Origin: Burkholderiales bacterium
GTDB taxonomy: Bacteria; Pseudomonadota; Gammaproteobacteria; Burkholderiales; Burkholderiaceae_C
Length of the DNA stretch: 5,689 nucleotides
Assembly (NCBI GenBank): GCA_947450745.1
Contig: CANFYD010000283.1
Span: 1 to 5,689, forward strand
Direction of reading: 5' to 3'
The notes under the pieces are model-generated. The model was not told where the DNA came from and did no database searches. It was given only the letters and a program-made list of their open reading frames with translations. Made by a program: the position numbers and the translations under genes. Of this stretch, positions 1 to 5,689 are shown piece after piece. Position 1 is the first letter of the stretch; each line of letters starts with the position of its first letter.

Positions 1-1712
1 ATCCGTATCGCGGCCGCATCGGCCTGGCGCTGGTGTTTTTGGTGATGGCCGCGCTGGCCACGCTGGCCTTCCCGCTGGCGCTGCGGGGTTTGGTCGACGA
101 CGGCCTGGTAGGCGCGGACAGCGGCAGCCGTTTGATGGCGATGCGCGAGCATTTCTTGGCCTTGTTCGCTGTGGGCGCGGCGCTGGGGGTGTTCTCGGCA
201 CTGCGCTTTTATGCCGTCACTTGGCTGGGTGAGCGCGTCACCGCCGACCTGCGCAATGCCGTTTACAGCCATGTGCTGAAGCAAAGCCCGGAGTTCTTTG
301 AGACCACGCAGACCGGCGAGGTGCTGTCCCGCATCACCACCGACACGACGGTCGTGCAAACCGTCGTCGGCAGCAGCTTTTCGATGGGTTTGCGCAGCAC
401 GGTGATGGGCATCGGCGCTATGGCGATGTTGATTGCCACCAACCCGGTGGTGATGACGCAGGTGCTGGGCATATTGATTCTGGTCGTGTTGCCGGCCATC
501 TACTTTGGCCGCCGCGTGCGCAAGCTGAGCCGCGCCAGTCAGGACCGTGTGGCCGACACCAGCGCGATTGCCGCCGAGGTCTTGAACGCCGTGCCGGTGG
601 TGCAGAGCTACACGCAAGAGTTGGCCGAAGCGCAGCGTTTTGCCCTGGCCAGCGAGAGCGCTTTCGAGGTCGCTCGCAAGCGTGCGCTGGTGCGTTCCGG
701 CCTGGTGGCCTTCATCATCACCGCCACGTTTGGCGCCTTGCTGTGGGGCTTGTACCAGGGCACGCAAGCGGTGCTGGCCGGCACCATCAGCGCCGGTCAT
801 TTGGGCCAGACCATTGTTTACGTGATCTTGATGGTCAGCAGCGTGGCGGTGATGGCCGAGGTCTACGGCGATGTGCTCCGCGCCGCCGGTGCGACCGAGC
901 GCTTGATGGAGTTGCTGGCCACGCAGTCGCCGGTGAGCGAGCCGGCCAAGCCGCAAGCGCTGCCCTTGATCAGCGGCGGCACGTCCTTGAGTTTGCAGGG
1001 CTTGCAGTTCCATTACCCGTCACGGCCGACGCAACCGGCCTTGTTCGATTTCAGCCTTGACATTGCGCCCGGCGAGACGATTGCGCTGGTCGGCCCCAGC
1101 GGCGCAGGCAAGAGCACGGTGTTCCAGTTGCTGTTGCGCTTCTACGACAGCCAAGCCGGCAGCATCCGCTTGAACGGCATCGCCACCGACCAAGTGAGCT
1201 TGAGCGACCTGCGGGCCAGCATCGGCCTGGTGCCGCAGGACAGCGTGATCTTTTCGACCAGCGCGCTGGAAAACATCCGCTACGGCCGCCCGGCCGCCAG
1301 CGACGCCGAGGTGATGGCAGCCGCCACCGCCGCCTTTGCCGACGAGTTCATCCAGCGCCTGCCGGAGGGTTATCAGACCTTTCTGGGCGAGCGCGGTGTG
1401 CGGTTGTCCGGCGGCCAGCGGCAGCGCATCAGCATTGCCCGCGCGATGCTGAAGAACCCGCCGCTGCTGCTGCTTGATGAAGCCACCAGCGCGCTGGACG
1501 CCGAAAGCGAGCGCATGGTGCAAGCCGCGCTGGAAGCCGCCATGCAAGACCGCACGACCGTGGTCATCGCCCACCGTTTGGCGACGGTGCAGCGCGCCGA
1601 CCGCATCGTGGTGATGGAGCACGGCCGCATCGTCGAGATCGGCACGCACGCCGAATTAAGCGCTCGCGATGGGCTTTATGCCCGCTTGGCGTCCTTGCAG
1701 TTCGCGGCCTGA
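1..1712 (+). CDS. MsbA-type ABC exporter, permease-ATPase fusion (5' partial)
   Basis: Inner-membrane half-transporter that would work as a homodimer and export a lipid or other hydrophobic substrate using ATP. The frame is open to the window edge (first full codon at base 3). The GTG at 33 lies inside the first membrane helix, so it is not the true start and a few tens of residues are probably missing. Numbered from that GTG: about six membrane segments within residues 1-275, with the typical 'FFE..TGEVLSRITTD' segment at 88-104; A-loop Tyr328; Walker A GPSGAGKST 354-362; Q-loop Gln402; signature LSGGQ 458-462; Walker B LLLLDE 478-483; D-loop SALD; H-loop His514. All ATPase motifs are intact, so the protein should be active. 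Architecture and length fit the MsbA-related group of proteobacterial exporters. The true substrate cannot be read from sequence, so I do not call it msbA. No terminator is seen before thyA. Confidence 0.93.
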   Translation, partial: PYRGRIGLALVFLVMAALATLAFPLALRGLVDDGLVGADSGSRLMAMREHFLALFAVGAALGVFSALRFYAVTWLGERVTADLRNAVYSHVLKQSPEFFETTQTGEVLSRITTDTTVVQTVVGSSFSMGLRSTVMGIGAMAMLIATNPVVMTQVLGILILVVLPAIYFGRRVRKLSRASQDRVADTSAIAAEVLNAVPVVQSYTQELAEAQRFALASESAFEVARKRALVRSGLVAFIITATFGALLWGLYQGTQAVLAGTISAGHLGQTIVYVILMVSSVAVMAEVYGDVLRAAGATERLMELLATQSPVSEPAKPQALPLISGGTSLSLQGLQFHYPSRPTQPALFDFSLDIAPGETIALVGPSGAGKSTVFQLLLRFYDSQAGSIRLNGIATDQVSLSDLRASIGLVPQDSVIFSTSALENIRYGRPAASDAEVMAAATAAFADEFIQRLPEGYQTFLGERGVRLSGGQRQRISIARAMLKNPPLLLLDEATSALDAESERMVQAALEAAMQDRTTVVIAHRLATVQRADRIVVMEHGRIVEIGTHAELSARDGLYARLASLQFAA

Positions 1713-1734
1713 TCGGTCGTCACCAAGGTCAATT

Positions 1735-1740
1735 TAGAAT
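1735..1740 (+). promoter_or_regulatory. Candidate -10 element for thyA
   Basis: TAGAAT matches the sigma-70 -10 consensus TATAAT at 5 of 6 positions. It lies in the 36 bp gap after the ABC transporter gene, which is otherwise GC-rich. Only 8 nt separate it from the thyA ATG, so transcription would start at or within a couple of bases of the ATG. I see no good -35 hexamer 15-18 bp upstream; that stretch overlaps the end of the transporter gene. The 8 nt between the hexamer and the ATG are all C or G with no Shine-Dalgarno sequence. A chance match is possible. Confidence 0.4.
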
Positions 1741-1748
1741 CCCGCCCC

Positions 1749-2570
1749 ATGAACAGCCACAACCCGCGCCCGGCGCAATCCCAATTTGAAGACTTCATGC
1801 GCCATGTGGACCAGCACGGCGTAGCCAAGGGTGACCGCACCGGCACCGGCACACGCTCGGTGTTCGGCCATCAGATGCGCTTCGACCTGAATCAAGGCTT
1901 CCCGCTGGTGACGACCAAAAAGGTCCACCTGAAATCGATCATTCTGGAGTTGCTGTGGTTTTTGCGCGGCGACTCGAATGTGCGTTGGTTGCAAGAGCGC
2001 GGCTGCACGATCTGGAACGAATGGGCGGCGGCCGACGGTGATTTGGGCCCGGTGTACGGCGTGCAATGGCGCAATTGGCCCACGCCCGAGGGCGGCCATA
2101 TCGATCAGATCGCCGAGGTGGTGCAGCAGCTGAAAACCAACCCGGATTCGCGCCGCATCATCGTCAGCGCCTGGAACGTGGGCGACCTGTCCAAAATGGC
2201 CTTGATGCCCTGCCACGCGTTCTTCCAGTTCTACGTGGCCGAGGGCAAGCTGTCGTGCCAGCTTTATCAGCGCAGCGCCGACATCTTTTTGGGCGTGCCC
2301 TTCAACATCGCCAGCTACGCGCTGCTGACCCAGATGCTGGCCCAACAGTGCGACCTGGAACTCGGTGAATTTATCTGGACCGGCGGCGATTGCCACCTCT
2401 ACAGCAACCATCTGGAGCAGGTGCAAACGCAATTGGCGCGTGCGCCGCTGCCGTTCCCGACGCTGAATATCAAGCGTCGCCCGGCAACGATTTTTGATTA
2501 CGAGCTGGATGATTTCGAGCTGCTGGACTATCAGCATCACCCGGCCATCAAAGCACCGGTGGCGGTATGA
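1749..2570 (+). CDS. thyA: Thymidylate synthase ThyA
   Basis: Cytosolic enzyme that methylates dUMP to dTMP with 5,10-methylene-tetrahydrofolate, releasing dihydrofolate. The 273 aa align almost without gaps to E. coli ThyA (264 aa, from memory), with a 9-residue N-terminal extension. Key elements are present: DRTGTGT near residue 29 (dUMP phosphate loop); catalytic Cys155 in MPCHAFFQFYV (E. coli Cys146); Arg175 and Asp178 in YQRSAD; Asn186 in VPFNIASYA (E. coli Asn177); and the C-terminal IKAPVAV that closes the active site. The ATG at 1749 keeps residues 10-17, which align with the E. coli start; the next ATG (1797) would remove them. No Shine-Dalgarno sequence precedes it. Its last codons overlap folA, which recycles its dihydrofolate product. 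Confidence 0.98.
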   Translation: MNSHNPRPAQSQFEDFMRHVDQHGVAKGDRTGTGTRSVFGHQMRFDLNQGFPLVTTKKVHLKSIILELLWFLRGDSNVRWLQERGCTIWNEWAAADGDLGPVYGVQWRNWPTPEGGHIDQIAEVVQQLKTNPDSRRIIVSAWNVGDLSKMALMPCHAFFQFYVAEGKLSCQLYQRSADIFLGVPFNIASYALLTQMLAQQCDLELGEFIWTGGDCHLYSNHLEQVQTQLARAPLPFPTLNIKRRPATIFDYELDDFELLDYQHHPAIKAPVAV

Positions 2571-3091
2571 ATCTGCCTGTGAAGCCCCAGCAAGAGATTG
2601 TCCTGATCGCCGGCGTGGCGCGGGGCGGGGCTATCGGCCGCAACAACGACTTGCTCTGGCGCCTGCCCGAGGACATGGCGCGTTTCAAGGCGTTGACGCT
2701 GGGCCACACGGTCATCATGGGCCGCAAAACCTGGGATTCGCTGCCGGCGCGGTTCCGCCCGCTGCCTGGGCGACGCAACCTGGTGATCAGCCGCACGGCC
2801 GGCCTGCAACTGGCCGGGGCTGAGGTCTTCACCTCGCTGCACGCTGCCTTGGCCGCGTGTGCCGAGGAGGCGCAGCTGTTCGTGATCGGCGGCGCGCAGA
2901 TCTATGCCGAGGCCCTGCCCTTGGCCACGCGGTTGGAGCTGACCGAGATTGACGCCGACTTCGACGCCGATTGTTTCTTCCCGGCCTGGCCGCGCGCCGA
3001 CTTTGCCGAGAGCGGCCGCGAAACCAAAACCGGCCCCGACGGCTGGAGCTACGACTTCGTCACCTATCAACGCCAACAAGCCAAGGTTTAA
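2567..3091 (+). CDS. folA: Dihydrofolate reductase FolA
   Basis: NADPH-dependent reductase that turns dihydrofolate back into tetrahydrofolate; it is the target of trimethoprim. The 174 aa are somewhat longer than E. coli DHFR (159), with about 9 extra N-terminal residues. Seen in order: IAGVARGGAIGRNNDLLW with Trp31 (E. coli Trp22); LPEDMARFK with the catalytic acid Asp36 (E. coli Asp27); NADPH-binding MGRKTWDSLP 51-60; RPLPGRRN 64-71; VIGGAQIY 106-113; and LTEIDA with Thr126 (E. coli Thr113). The ATG overlaps the thyA stop as ATGA (2567-2570), which implies translational coupling: terminating ThyA ribosomes can restart on folA. No other usable start lies nearby. The position next to thyA closes the folate cycle for dTMP synthesis. 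Confidence 0.97.
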   Translation: MNLPVKPQQEIVLIAGVARGGAIGRNNDLLWRLPEDMARFKALTLGHTVIMGRKTWDSLPARFRPLPGRRNLVISRTAGLQLAGAEVFTSLHAALAACAEEAQLFVIGGAQIYAEALPLATRLELTEIDADFDADCFFPAWPRADFAESGRETKTGPDGWSYDFVTYQRQQAKV

Positions 3092-3095
3092 CAGC

Positions 3096-3671
3096 ATGTC
3101 ATCAGACGGTTTTCACGTGCACGGCCCGCATGACCACGAACTGGAGCACGCGGGGCAAGCCGATCCCGGCGGCCTGGGCGGCAAATTGGCCGTCATCACC
3201 GCCATTTTGGCGACCGTCGGCGCGATGTTCAGCTATGTGGGCGGCAATACGCAGGCGAATGCCGGTCTGTACAAGAACGACGCCGCCATCAAGAAGACCG
3301 AGGCCGCCAATCAGTGGAGCCTCTACCAGTCGAAGAGCAACAAGCAGAACATGGCCGAACTGGCCGTTGCCTTGGTCAGTGACGATAAAAAGCCCAAATA
3401 CCAGCAAGAAGTCGAGCGCTACAAGCTGGAAAAAGGCGACATCAAGTTGGCCGCCGAGAAGTTGGAAAAGCAGTCCACCGACTTTGACGAAATGAGCGCA
3501 GCGCAGATGCACCAGCACCACCGCTGGGCCCAAGCCACCACCGCGCTGCAAGTCTCCATCGCGCTGGCCGCCATTGCCCTGTTGACCAAAAAGCGCTGGA
3601 TGGCTTATGCCACGCTGGCGTTGGGAGCGGTCGGGTTTGTCGTCGGTGGATTGGCGGCCCTGCATCTCTGA
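3096..3671 (+). CDS. DUF4337-type membrane protein, function unknown
   Basis: Membrane protein of 191 aa that I recognise as DUF4337-like from its 'HGPHDHELEH' start and 'GLYKNDAAIKKTEAANQW' core; no function is known. Visible parts: a His-rich cytosolic-looking N-terminus (His7, 9, 12, 14, 18); a membrane helix at about 29-48; a long, charged, Lys/Glu/Gln-rich, probably helical stretch at about 60-138, which may form a coiled coil; a short His run at 139-142; and two hydrophobic segments at about 146-164 and 168-190, split by KKRW. The frame is open upstream inside folA, but the ATG at 3096 begins the family-like sequence and follows a weak AAGG (3083-3086). It starts 4 bp after the folA stop, so co-transcription with thyA-folA is likely. 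A terminator follows 21 bp after its stop. A link to folate metabolism is position only. Confidence 0.85.
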   Translation: MSSDGFHVHGPHDHELEHAGQADPGGLGGKLAVITAILATVGAMFSYVGGNTQANAGLYKNDAAIKKTEAANQWSLYQSKSNKQNMAELAVALVSDDKKPKYQQEVERYKLEKGDIKLAAEKLEKQSTDFDEMSAAQMHQHHRWAQATTALQVSIALAAIALLTKKRWMAYATLALGAVGFVVGGLAALHL

Positions 3672-3692
3672 CGTGCGTCGATGAGCGGACAG

Positions 3693-3721
3693 AAAAAAGC
3701 GGCCTGCGGGCCGCTTTTTTT
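3693..3721. terminator. Bidirectional intrinsic terminator
   Basis: A perfect GCGGCC/GGCCGC stem (3699-3704 with 3709-3714) has a 4-nt TGCG loop. It is extended by six A (3693-3698) pairing with T (3715-3720), giving up to 12 bp, and the T tract is seven bases long. Read on + it ends the thyA-folA-DUF4337 transcript. Read on - the A tract becomes a U tract, so it can also end the convergent CBS gene, whose stop lies 18 bp away. Both genes point into it. Confidence 0.92.
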
Positions 3722-3739
3722 AATTCTAGAGTTCTTGAA

Positions 3740-4210
3740 TCAGAGCTTGGATGCCTCCGCTGCCGCCGGATTTTCTTCCAGCGGCCAATCGCGGATATAG
3801 GCTTTCAGCATGCGGTTTTCGAAGTCCTGACCATCGACAACGGCCTTGGCGACGTCATAAAAAGAGATCACGCCCATCAGCGTTTTGCCATCCAGCACCG
3901 GCATGTAGCGGGCATGGCGGCCGAGCATCATGCGTCGGACTTCGTCGATTTCGGTCTCGGGCGTGCAGGTCAGCGGGTGGTCGTCCATCACGCCTCGAAC
4001 CAGCAAGGTGCCGACCGTGCCGCCGTTGCGCACGATGGCGGCAATAACCTCGCGGAAAGTCAGCATGCCGACCAAGTCGCCCAGCTCCATCACCACCAGC
4101 GAGCCGATGTCTTGGTCGGCCATCGTCGTGACCGCCAAGCCCAGAGTTTCATGCGGGGCGACGGTGAACAGCGTGCCGCCTTTGACGCGAAGAATGTCGA
4201 CAACTTTCAT
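3740..4210 (-). CDS. Tandem CBS-domain protein
   Basis: Small soluble protein (156 aa) made almost only of two CBS domains, at about residues 6-60 and 70-125, with a short acidic tail. CBS pairs form a disc that binds adenosine nucleotides (AMP, ADP, ATP, or SAM in some members) and usually senses energy or adenylate state; the ligand here is unknown. The ribose-binding G-h-h-T/S-x-x-D pattern is seen in the second domain (GVISFYDV, Ser116 and Asp119). In the first it is GMLTFREV (Thr51, Glu54 in place of Asp). RHARYMPVLDG 98-108 is typical of the second repeat. No enzyme, membrane or DNA-binding domain is fused, so it probably acts through a partner. The start is supported by GAGGA (4221-4217) 6 nt before the ATG. 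It is convergent with the DUF4337 gene and divergent from the sulfhydrylase gene. Confidence 0.93.
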   Translation of the reverse strand: MKVVDILRVKGGTLFTVAPHETLGLAVTTMADQDIGSLVVMELGDLVGMLTFREVIAAIVRNGGTVGTLLVRGVMDDHPLTCTPETEIDEVRRMMLGRHARYMPVLDGKTLMGVISFYDVAKAVVDGQDFENRMLKAYIRDWPLEENPAAAEASKL

Positions 4211-4303
4211 GTGTAGTCCTCAAGCAGTGGGCCCGGCCACCGCATCCAATAATTTCGAAGAACATAGCACACAATCCGCACACCAAAAACCACCGGAGCA
4301 CCC
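4211..4303. promoter_or_regulatory. Divergent promoter region (CBS gene / sulfhydrylase gene)
   Basis: These 93 bp lie between two genes read away from each other, so promoters for both must be here or in the gene starts. The section 4246-4290 is clearly richer in A and T than the coding DNA. AATAAT (4248-4253, +) matches the -10 consensus at 5 of 6 but has no -35 partner at the right distance. On the - strand the best -35/-10 pairs match only about half of each hexamer. I therefore do not assign exact promoters. The region is too short for a SAM riboswitch plus promoter, and I see no long inverted repeat that would mark an operator. Confidence 0.5.
4295..4298 (+). promoter_or_regulatory. Ribosome binding site of the sulfhydrylase gene
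   Basis: GGAG ends 5 nt before the ATG at 4304, a usual Shine-Dalgarno distance, and fixes this start over later in-frame codons. Unlike thyA, this gene has a clear leader. Confidence 0.75.
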
Positions 4304-5629
4304 ATGTCAGGCTACGCCGACCCCGCTTTCGACACACTGGCCATTCACGCCGGTGCCGCGCCAGACCCGACCACCGGTGCACGTGTGACGCCGCTGCACT
4401 TGAGCACGTCCTTCGTGTTCGAGAACTCCGACCATGCGGCTTCGCTCTTCAACATGGAGCGGGCCGGCCACGTCTATTCACGCTTGTCGAATCCGACCAC
4501 GGCTGTGTTTGAAGAGAGGGTGGCGGCGCTGGAAGGTGGCGTCGGTGCGATCGCCACCGCCAGTGGGCAGGCGGCGCTGCATTTGGCCATCACCACGCTG
4601 GCCGGTGCCGGGTCGCACATCGTCTCGTCCGGTGCTTTGTACGGCGGCTCGCACAACTTGCTGCACTACACGCTGGCCCGTTTCGGCATCAGCACCACCT
4701 TTGTCCGGCCCGGTGATATCGACGGCTGGAAAGCCGCGATTCGGCCCAACACCAAGCTCTTGTTCGGCGAAACGCTGGGCAACCCGGGCCTGGATTTGCT
4801 CGACATTCCGACTATTGCCGACATCGCCCATACCGCCGGCCTGCCGCTGCTGGTCGATTCGACCCTGACCACGCCCTATTTGATGCAGCCGTTCGCGCAC
4901 GGGGCCGACCTGCTGTTTCATTCAGCCACCAAGTTTTTGTCCGGCCACGGCACGGTGGTCGGCGGCGTGTTGGTGGACAGCGGCGCGTTTGACTGGCAAG
5001 CCGGGCATGACAGGCATGGGCTGTTCCCTGAGCTGTGCGAGCCGTATGACGGCTTCCACGGCATGGTGTTCAGTGAGGAAAGCAGCGTCGGCGCCTTTTT
5101 GCTACGGGCCCGGCGCGAGGGCTTGCGCGACTTTGGCGCTTGCATGAGCCCACACACCGCTTGGTTGATCTTGCAAGGGATTGAAACGCTGTCCCTGCGC
5201 ATGCAGCGCCATGTGCAGAACGCCCAGAAAATTGCTGAATTCCTGGCCGTTCAACCCGGCGTGGCGGCGGTGGGTTACCCCGGCTTGGCCAGCCATTCCA
5301 GCCACAGTTTGGCGCAAAAGCTGTTGCCGCGCGGTTGTGGCTCGGTCTTCAGTTTCGACCTGAAAGGCTCGCGCGCCCAGGGCCGCAGCTTCATCGAAGC
5401 GCTGAAAATATTCTCGCATCTGGCCAATGTGGGCGACTGTCGCTCGCTGGTGATTCACCCGGCTTCCACCACCCACAGCCGCATGACTGACGCGGCGTTG
5501 GCTTTGGCGGGCATCACGCCGGGGACGGTCAGGTTGTCCATCGGGCTGGAAGATGCCGACGATCTGATCGACGATTTGAAACGGGCGCTCAAGATCGCGG
5601 CCAAAGCCGGAACGGGAGTGCAGTCATGA
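4304..5629 (+). CDS. O-acetylhomoserine sulfhydrylase (MetY-type), PLP enzyme
   Basis: Cytosolic PLP enzyme of the Cys/Met metabolism family. It most likely joins sulfide (or methanethiol) to O-acetylhomoserine to give homocysteine (or methionine) in methionine synthesis. Seen in its 441 aa: YSR 58-60 and NPT 63-65 (phosphate and subunit contacts); ASGQAAL around 87 (PLP phosphate loop); Tyr113 in ALYGGSHN, stacking on PLP; Asp185 in LVDSTLTTP, which binds the pyridine nitrogen; and the PLP lysine Lys210 in HSATKFLSGHG. The length and the insert after Lys210 (about 225-250, with FPELCEPYDGFHG) fit the longer MetY group better than cystathionine gamma-synthase or MetZ (about 380-400 aa). O-succinylhomoserine use cannot be excluded, so I give no symbol. 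The start has a GGAG site. The stop overlaps the next gene by ATGA. Confidence 0.9.
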   Translation: MSGYADPAFDTLAIHAGAAPDPTTGARVTPLHLSTSFVFENSDHAASLFNMERAGHVYSRLSNPTTAVFEERVAALEGGVGAIATASGQAALHLAITTLAGAGSHIVSSGALYGGSHNLLHYTLARFGISTTFVRPGDIDGWKAAIRPNTKLLFGETLGNPGLDLLDIPTIADIAHTAGLPLLVDSTLTTPYLMQPFAHGADLLFHSATKFLSGHGTVVGGVLVDSGAFDWQAGHDRHGLFPELCEPYDGFHGMVFSEESSVGAFLLRARREGLRDFGACMSPHTAWLILQGIETLSLRMQRHVQNAQKIAEFLAVQPGVAAVGYPGLASHSSHSLAQKLLPRGCGSVFSFDLKGSRAQGRSFIEALKIFSHLANVGDCRSLVIHPASTTHSRMTDAALALAGITPGTVRLSIGLEDADDLIDDLKRALKIAAKAGTGVQS

Positions 5630-5689
5630 GGTTGGAAGTGGACGGCCGCGCGGCCTATGCCTACACCGGCGGTAAAACTTTCGATCCCG
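5626..5689 (+). CDS. Start of a probable alpha/beta hydrolase (3' partial)
   Basis: The ATG overlaps the sulfhydrylase stop as ATGA, and the frame stays open to the window end (21 codons: MRLEVDGRAAYAYTGGKTFDP). This short N-terminus, with a 'V-x-G-R-x-x-Y-x-Y-x-G-G-K' strand and turn, resembles alpha/beta-fold hydrolases that continue into a 'VVFIHG' oxyanion-hole motif, but that motif and the catalytic residues lie outside the window. It does not look like the start of MetX, which also has this fold. The overlap implies translational coupling with the methionine gene. The gene call is firm from its position; the family is a guess from pattern memory. Confidence 0.6.
   Translation, partial: MRLEVDGRAAYAYTGGKTFDP

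Noticed and set aside
1020..1649. - strand open frame (209 codons) opposite the ABC ATPase domain
   Set aside because: Same reasoning: it lies fully under conserved ATPase motifs on the + strand and gives a low-complexity His/Ala/Gly-rich product.
1734..2540. Long - strand open frame (268 codons) opposite thyA
   Set aside because: It mirrors the codon pattern of thyA, a certain gene. Long antisense frames are normal in GC-rich coding DNA. The product has no recognisable domain and is rich in His, Gln and Arg, as shadows usually are.
2667..2690. Met37 and Arg39 of FolA, at E. coli positions Leu28 and Trp30 where trimethoprim-resistance changes occur
   Set aside because: Natural DHFRs often differ from E. 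coli here, so these residues do not show resistance or selection.
2949..3095. N-terminal extension of the DUF4337-like gene to an ATG at 2949
   Set aside because: This would put 49 extra codons inside folA. The extension is Pro/Arg/Thr-rich shadow sequence and the family-like start is at 3096.
2537..3097. - strand open frame (186 codons) opposite folA
   Set aside because: It is fully covered by folA, with no recognisable domain and no separate promoter space.
4227..4240. Small inverted repeat GTGG...CCAC upstream of the CBS gene
   Set aside because: Only 4 bp arms in GC-rich DNA; this is expected by chance and too weak for an operator or a hairpin call.
4254..4259. TTCGAA palindrome in the divergent promoter region
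   Set aside because: A 6 bp palindrome whose flanks do not extend the symmetry; it does not match the longer spaced MetR-type site.

Overview
The window is ordinary, gene-dense, GC-rich bacterial chromosome. Protein similarity judged by eye and gene style (ATGA stop/start overlaps, a thyA-folA pair, a CBS-only protein of a type I recognise from Comamonadaceae) suggest a betaproteobacterium of the order Burkholderiales, probably Comamonadaceae-like. I could run no database search, so the taxonomy is inference. I see no IS element, phage gene, tRNA or rRNA gene, CRISPR array or long repeat.

Left part (1-3671, all + strand): a 5'-truncated MsbA-type ABC exporter (permease fused to ATPase) is followed after 36 bp by thyA (thymidylate synthase). 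thyA overlaps folA (dihydrofolate reductase) by 4 bp. A DUF4337-type membrane protein starts 4 bp after folA. ThyA turns methylene-tetrahydrofolate into dihydrofolate while making dTMP, and FolA reduces the dihydrofolate again, so these two genes form a functional and translational unit. The membrane protein shares their transcript by position but has no known function. A -10-like hexamer lies so close to the thyA ATG that thyA may be expressed from a leaderless or nearly leaderless mRNA.

Middle (3672-4303): a strong, symmetric hairpin with A and T tracts (3693-3721) separates the + operon from a convergent gene on the - strand (3740-4210) for a small protein with two CBS domains. The 93 bp between that gene and the next one must hold two divergent promoters.

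Right part (4304-5689, + strand): a PLP-dependent sulfhydrylase of the O-acetylhomoserine (MetY) type, for methionine or homocysteine synthesis. It overlaps by 4 bp the start of a gene cut by the window edge, whose first 21 residues resemble the N-terminus of an alpha/beta hydrolase.

I did not find a convincing undescribed system. The points most worth a second look are the tight thyA-folA-DUF4337 linkage, the possible leaderless thyA promoter, and the CBS protein divergent from a methionine gene.
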